The position numbers and the translations under genes are program-made. Positions 39,607 to 43,070 of a stretch of 43,070 nt of DNA are shown here, piece by piece (within the stretch, counting starts at the first letter, position 1; each line of letters begins with the position of its first letter). The notes beneath the pieces are model-generated. The model saw only the letters and a program-made list of their open reading frames with translations, made no database searches and was not told the DNA's origin. The stretch spans positions 11,862 to 54,931 of the forward strand of contig DAMC01000041.1 in NCBI GenBank assembly GCA_002499525.1. The letters are read 5' to 3'. This DNA comes from Nitrosopumilales archaeon UBA218 (GTDB taxonomy: Archaea; Thermoproteota; Nitrososphaeria; Nitrososphaerales; Nitrosopumilaceae).

Positions 39607-41541
39607 ATGCAGAAAAGACAACAAGAGAAGGATTCATCTACAGCCCAAAGTGTAATGGCAACCATACTGCAAAGTATTCCAAAAGAGGCCCAAGTGAGCA
39701 AAATTGACTATGAGGGTCCAAGGATAGCTCTCTATACCAAATCGCCTTCTTTTCTAATGGAGAATAATCAAATTGTATCTGATCTAGTCAATGTAATAAA
39801 AAAAAGAATCGTAGTTAGAACTGAGGAATCTATTCGTAAAAATGAAGAGGATTCTCGAAAAGTAATTGTTGAGGCTGTCCCAAAAGAGGCAGAGTTAGGT
39901 GGAACATTTTTCGATACTGCAACCGGAGAAGTTTCAGTAGAAGTAAAGCGACCTTGGATACTCCAGAACAACCCTGATTTCAATCTAGCAAAGCTTACGG
40001 AGAAGATGGGTTGGAGAATTCGAATTAGAAAGGCAACTACAATTCAATCTAGTACAATTCAGCAAATTAATTACAATCTCAAATTAACATCTTCTGAACG
40101 CTCTAAGCAGCTAAAACAAATTGGAGAGAGCATATTTAGGCCAAGACTGGCACAAAGATCCGAAGTCTCATTGATGACTTTGGGAGGATTTGGCCAAGTA
40201 GGTAGGTCTAGCATGATTTTAACTACGCCGGAAAGTAAGATTCTGATCGATTGTGGTGTCAACCCAGGGGCTCGCTCACCTTCAGAAGCATATCCTAGAC
40301 TAGACTGGGCCAACATTACCTTAGATGATCTTGATGCAGTCGTCATTGGTCATGCTCATTTAGATCATACAGGGTTTTTGCCTGTATTATGTAAGTATGG
40401 TTACAAGGGTCCGATTTACTGTACAGAACCAACATTACCTATGATGAATTTAATTCAGCTTGATGCAATCCGTGTAGCGGCAGCACAAGGAAGAGCACCA
40501 CTATATGCAGAACGGGATGTAAAACAAATCATGAAACAAACTATCACCATACCATATGGGACTGTCACGGATATTTCTCCGGATATTAAATTAGTATTTT
40601 CAAATGCAGGCCATATTTTGGGTTCCGCCACTTGTCATTTTCATATCGGTAATGGTGAGCATAATTTTGTGTATACTGGCGATATTAAATTTGGAAAAAG
40701 TATCCTCTTTGATAGTGCGTCTTGGAATTATCCAAGGGTAGAAACACTACTAATTGAGAGTACATATGGTGCTAGAGAAGACATCCAACCAACAAGACAG
40801 GAAGTTGAATCTGCGTTCATCAATGCGGTGAATAACACTTTAGTTGATGGTGGTAAAGTCTTGATTCCAATCCCAGCAGTTGGGCGTGCTCAAGAAATAC
40901 TAATGGTAATCGATCATTACATGAAGGCGGGTCAAATGGTTGAGGCGCCGGTGTTTACAGAGGGAATGATTTCAGAGGCCACTGCAATACATGAGGCCTA
41001 TCCAGAATATCTAGCTAGAGAGCTTCGACAAAAGATACTAGAAACGGACGACAATCCATTTGATTCTGAGTATTTCACAAATATCGAACATTCAGATGCA
41101 AGAGAAGAACCACTACGCGATAATACTCCATGTATAATTTTGGCTACCTCTGGCATGTTAGAGGGGGGTCCAGTTTTAGAATACTTTAGAAACATCGCCC
41201 CATCAAATAAAAATAAGATCATCTTTGTTTCGTATCAAGTCAATGGAACTCTAGGTAGACGTGTACTCGATGGCTCGAAGCAAGTCTCATTATTGGGTAA
41301 AGATGGAAAAGTGGAAGTTGTAAATGTGAATTGTTCCATGATAAAACTAGATGGTTTTTCTGGACATAGTGATTTCAATCAATTAATGTCATTTGTACAT
41401 AAACTCAGACCAAAACTCAGACGCGTTCTAGTTAATCATGGAGAAAGAAGAAAGTGCGAAAGTCTGGCAATGAATATTCGTCGACAATTCCGAGTACCAG
41501 CTCATTACCCGCAAGTACAAGAAGCGATTCGACTGTTCTAG
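39607..41541 (+). CDS. fttA: aCPSF1/FttA beta-CASP ribonuclease, transcription terminator
   Basis: Archaeal CPSF73-like ribonuclease that cleaves nascent RNA and triggers transcription termination. The 644-residue protein has an N-terminal KH-containing region (about 1-170, EAELGGTFFDTATGEVSVE). A metallo-beta-lactamase domain follows with HAHLDH (249-254), GHILGSATCHF, and YTGDIKF supplying metal ligands. The beta-CASP domain contains LLIESTYG and ILATSGMLEGGP. The closing motifs are DGFSGHSDFNQL and LVNHGE. It is full length for archaeal aCPSF1 and probably co-transcribed with psmB (8 nt gap). Confidence 0.95.
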   Translation: MQKRQQEKDSSTAQSVMATILQSIPKEAQVSKIDYEGPRIALYTKSPSFLMENNQIVSDLVNVIKKRIVVRTEESIRKNEEDSRKVIVEAVPKEAELGGTFFDTATGEVSVEVKRPWILQNNPDFNLAKLTEKMGWRIRIRKATTIQSSTIQQINYNLKLTSSERSKQLKQIGESIFRPRLAQRSEVSLMTLGGFGQVGRSSMILTTPESKILIDCGVNPGARSPSEAYPRLDWANITLDDLDAVVIGHAHLDHTGFLPVLCKYGYKGPIYCTEPTLPMMNLIQLDAIRVAAAQGRAPLYAERDVKQIMKQTITIPYGTVTDISPDIKLVFSNAGHILGSATCHFHIGNGEHNFVYTGDIKFGKSILFDSASWNYPRVETLLIESTYGAREDIQPTRQEVESAFINAVNNTLVDGGKVLIPIPAVGRAQEILMVIDHYMKAGQMVEAPVFTEGMISEATAIHEAYPEYLARELRQKILETDDNPFDSEYFTNIEHSDAREEPLRDNTPCIILATSGMLEGGPVLEYFRNIAPSNKNKIIFVSYQVNGTLGRRVLDGSKQVSLLGKDGKVEVVNVNCSMIKLDGFSGHSDFNQLMSFVHKLRPKLRRVLVNHGERRKCESLAMNIRRQFRVPAHYPQVQEAIRLF

Positions 41542-41632
41542 TTTTACTTTTATCCAATATTTTCAAAAGGATTATTGTGAAGTTCAAACCAGAAAAAATT
41601 CTGACTTTTTTCAAAGTTCCTATTCACGGAAA

Positions 41633-42058
41633 TTAATAAGGAATAGATGTCATCTCTGCGATTTTTTTGATTGCAAGCACTGCATTTTTTAATATTGGAT
41701 AGAATTGTTGATCAAAATCTTGTTTTGCATTTTGATCCTTGGGTATCCAATCTTGTAGATATGTTAGAGTTAGCTGGCCGTGTTTGTTTTCAATTTTGTT
41801 AAGAAAGTAGCCATCCAACTCCTCATTATCTACTAGTATGAATTTGATTTGGCCTGCTTTTTGATCAATTATTATTCGCTCTATGATTTCCAGTCCCGCT
41901 ACAGACATTTCTCTGAGAAATCCATTATCGTATTTTTGTAAAATTTTTACTTTTTGAACTTCACTTATTGTTTTTTCAGGATGTTCCGCTTTGTCTAATA
42001 ATAATTTCCAGAGTCTTTCTTGTGTGCAATTAATCTTTTCAGAATGTGATATAACCAC
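41633..42058 (-). CDS. SRPBCC-fold (AtaL-like, DUF1857) protein
   Basis: A 141-residue protein with the helix-grip pattern: an N-terminal strand ISHSEKINCTQERLWKLLL typical of SRPBCC ligand-binding proteins, alternating strands (VKILQKYDNGFLREMSV, IKFILVDNEELDG, LTLTYLQDWIP) and a long C-terminal helix (LKNAVLAIKKIAEM). The overall order resembles AtaL-like/DUF1857 proteins. The ligand is unknown. It lies convergent to aCPSF1 with a 91 nt gap and downstream of the WW-repeat gene. Confidence 0.7.
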   Translation of the reverse strand: MVISHSEKINCTQERLWKLLLDKAEHPEKTISEVQKVKILQKYDNGFLREMSVAGLEIIERIIIDQKAGQIKFILVDNEELDGYFLNKIENKHGQLTLTYLQDWIPKDQNAKQDFDQQFYPILKNAVLAIKKIAEMTSIPY

Positions 42059-42093
42059 GAATTTGTTAGTTTGGGTTTTCTATTTATTTTAGA

Positions 42094-43070
42094 TTAGATC
42101 TGCATTATCTTATTTTTTAGCAGGTAGCTAATACAATTTAGATATTCCGAGTCTGTAATTTTACCGTCAGTCCACCATTTTACGGGTTCTTTTACCCATG
42201 ATGGAATTATTATGCCTAGGTTTTCTATCTCAATATCATTAGAAAATGCATTGGTGTTTGTCAGTTCTGCACTCCATTCAGTCTTATTGATTCGATCATG
42301 GTATTTGACAGACAGTACTATACCAGTTTTTTTATCAATTACTTCTTGGTATTGTTTGGTTTTGTCCCATGCGATTACGGCTTCTCTTTGCTGATCTTTG
42401 AAGGAAAATACAATCTGATTTTGAGCCTGGATTTCATACCGAGATGCGATTGTCATGCCTAACTCAATTGGGGTTTTGTGAACAAATTGATAGTATTTTT
42501 CTGTACCACCAACTAAGCCGACAGAATCAATATGAAAATTATATTGTCTTTTTCCCTGCTTTGTTGTCTCTATTGATGATATTTCAGTGATTTTTCCAGG
42601 CGTACCAAATGTGTGTGTGATGATTTTAACGTCATCGGTTTGGCTATCCTTTATTGAATACTTGATAAAATCATCTTTGGAAATACAGATCTGAGCTGGC
42701 AAGCATCCAGAATGATCAGGCATTATGTTTGGCGCGTTGATCGTTTTGGCATCTACTAGATATCTTAATCCGTATGAGAAGACACTATCGTGATCTTTTC
42801 CTTGTAGCCAGCGAATTGTATCACTTTTGATCCATTGAGGAATTGTATCAGTATGGTTTGCACGATCGCGAATTATCTTTTGTGTGATCGGTTTATCCAG
42901 TATTGCGATCAATTGCTCAGTACGATCAGGCGTTGTAGAAAACCACGCAATGTCACTATACAGAGTTAGACATTTTCTAATGTTTGGCTGATGCATGTAT
43001 CTTTCATAGAATTTGGCCTTTCCAAGTGTCTCAAATTCTGGATATAGCGTTTGACATTGATCGATTATTT
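42094..43070 (-). CDS. WW-repeat protein of thaumarchaeal type (5' part outside window)
   Basis: The frame stays open to the right edge beyond an internal ATG at 42996, so the gene starts outside the window. The visible part, about 325 residues, carries two copies of a module with W..(W)...G...D.......YL: IPQWIKSDTIRWLQGKDHD near residue 50 of the ATG-anchored frame, and PSWVKEPVKWWTDGKITDSE near residue 264 at the C-terminus. I know this motif from surface or secreted proteins of Nitrosopumilus-like archaea, where it recurs in many copies. Between the modules is a beta-rich domain (about 100-250). Function is unknown. Confidence 0.65.
   Translation of the reverse strand, partial: IIDQCQTLYPEFETLGKAKFYERYMHQPNIRKCLTLYSDIAWFSTTPDRTEQLIAILDKPITQKIIRDRANHTDTIPQWIKSDTIRWLQGKDHDSVFSYGLRYLVDAKTINAPNIMPDHSGCLPAQICISKDDFIKYSIKDSQTDDVKIITHTFGTPGKITEISSIETTKQGKRQYNFHIDSVGLVGGTEKYYQFVHKTPIELGMTIASRYEIQAQNQIVFSFKDQQREAVIAWDKTKQYQEVIDKKTGIVLSVKYHDRINKTEWSAELTNTNAFSNDIEIENLGIIIPSWVKEPVKWWTDGKITDSEYLNCISYLLKNKIMQI

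Overview
The window is AT-rich archaeal DNA that fits an ammonia-oxidising archaeon of the Nitrososphaerota (Thaumarchaeota), most likely a Nitrosopumilus-like lineage. The evidence is: two-subunit archaeal primase; glycerol-1-phosphate dehydrogenase for archaeal lipids; TFB; the aCPSF1/FttA termination nuclease; two ESCRT-III (CdvB-type) paralogs; a preQ0/archaeosine gene set with bacterial-type GTP cyclohydrolase I; cobalamin genes; and a secreted protein with the WW..G..I.D....I.YL repeat that I know from thaumarchaeal proteins. Many genes appear leaderless, with a TATA-like box about 25-30 nt before the start codon. No rRNA, recognisable tRNA, CRISPR array, transposase or prophage was seen, so this is mostly chromosomal core with a few accessory patches.

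Layout. 1-6.7 kb: partial UPF0182 membrane protein, priS-priL, endonuclease IV, glycyl-tRNA synthetase and a first CdvB paralog. 6.8-10 kb: a glutamate-racemase homolog that has lost both catalytic cysteines, then the corrin genes cbiF, cbiL and cbiT with an EMC6-like small membrane protein. 10.1-13.1 kb: an overlapping trio of RqcH/NFACT, a Mut7-C nuclease-like protein and AMMECR1. 13.1-14.6 kb: phosphomevalonate dehydratase small and large subunits. 14.7-17.8 kb: endonuclease III, then a sulfate-assimilation operon (cysH, sat, anchored secreted protein). 17.9-23 kb: a ThiI-like protein with a degraded PP-loop, an MJ1255-type glycosyltransferase, a candidate hairpin RNA, two small unknown proteins, an SDR and a flippase-like membrane protein. 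23-27.2 kb: GPN GTPase, thrB and queC in one tight operon, with folE and queE on the opposite strand. 27.2-31.3 kb: a wHTH regulator / membrane-bound wHTH / secreted coiled-coil operon, divergent from a coiled-coil gene embedded in a short repeat family and followed by a second CdvB paralog. 31.4-37.1 kb: a 32-residue zinc finger, TFB, an unknown anchored protein, a candidate multi-helix RNA, an SDR, PAP-phosphatase-like and APS kinase genes, a hemerythrin-like protein and an atypical SDR. 37.1-37.8 kb: three tiny genes (coiled coil, Cys-rich, zinc finger). 37.8-43 kb: G1P dehydrogenase divergent from proteasome beta and aCPSF1, an AtaL-like SRPBCC protein and a partial WW-repeat protein.

The most interesting items are the repeat family plus membrane-regulator locus (27.2-30.7 kb), the two unassigned structured-RNA candidates (20.34 and 33.27 kb), two conserved enzyme folds whose catalytic residues are gone (racemase and ThiI), the EMC6-like protein, and four very small genes that length cut-offs would miss. 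All calls come from reading the sequence and from memory of protein families; no database search was run.
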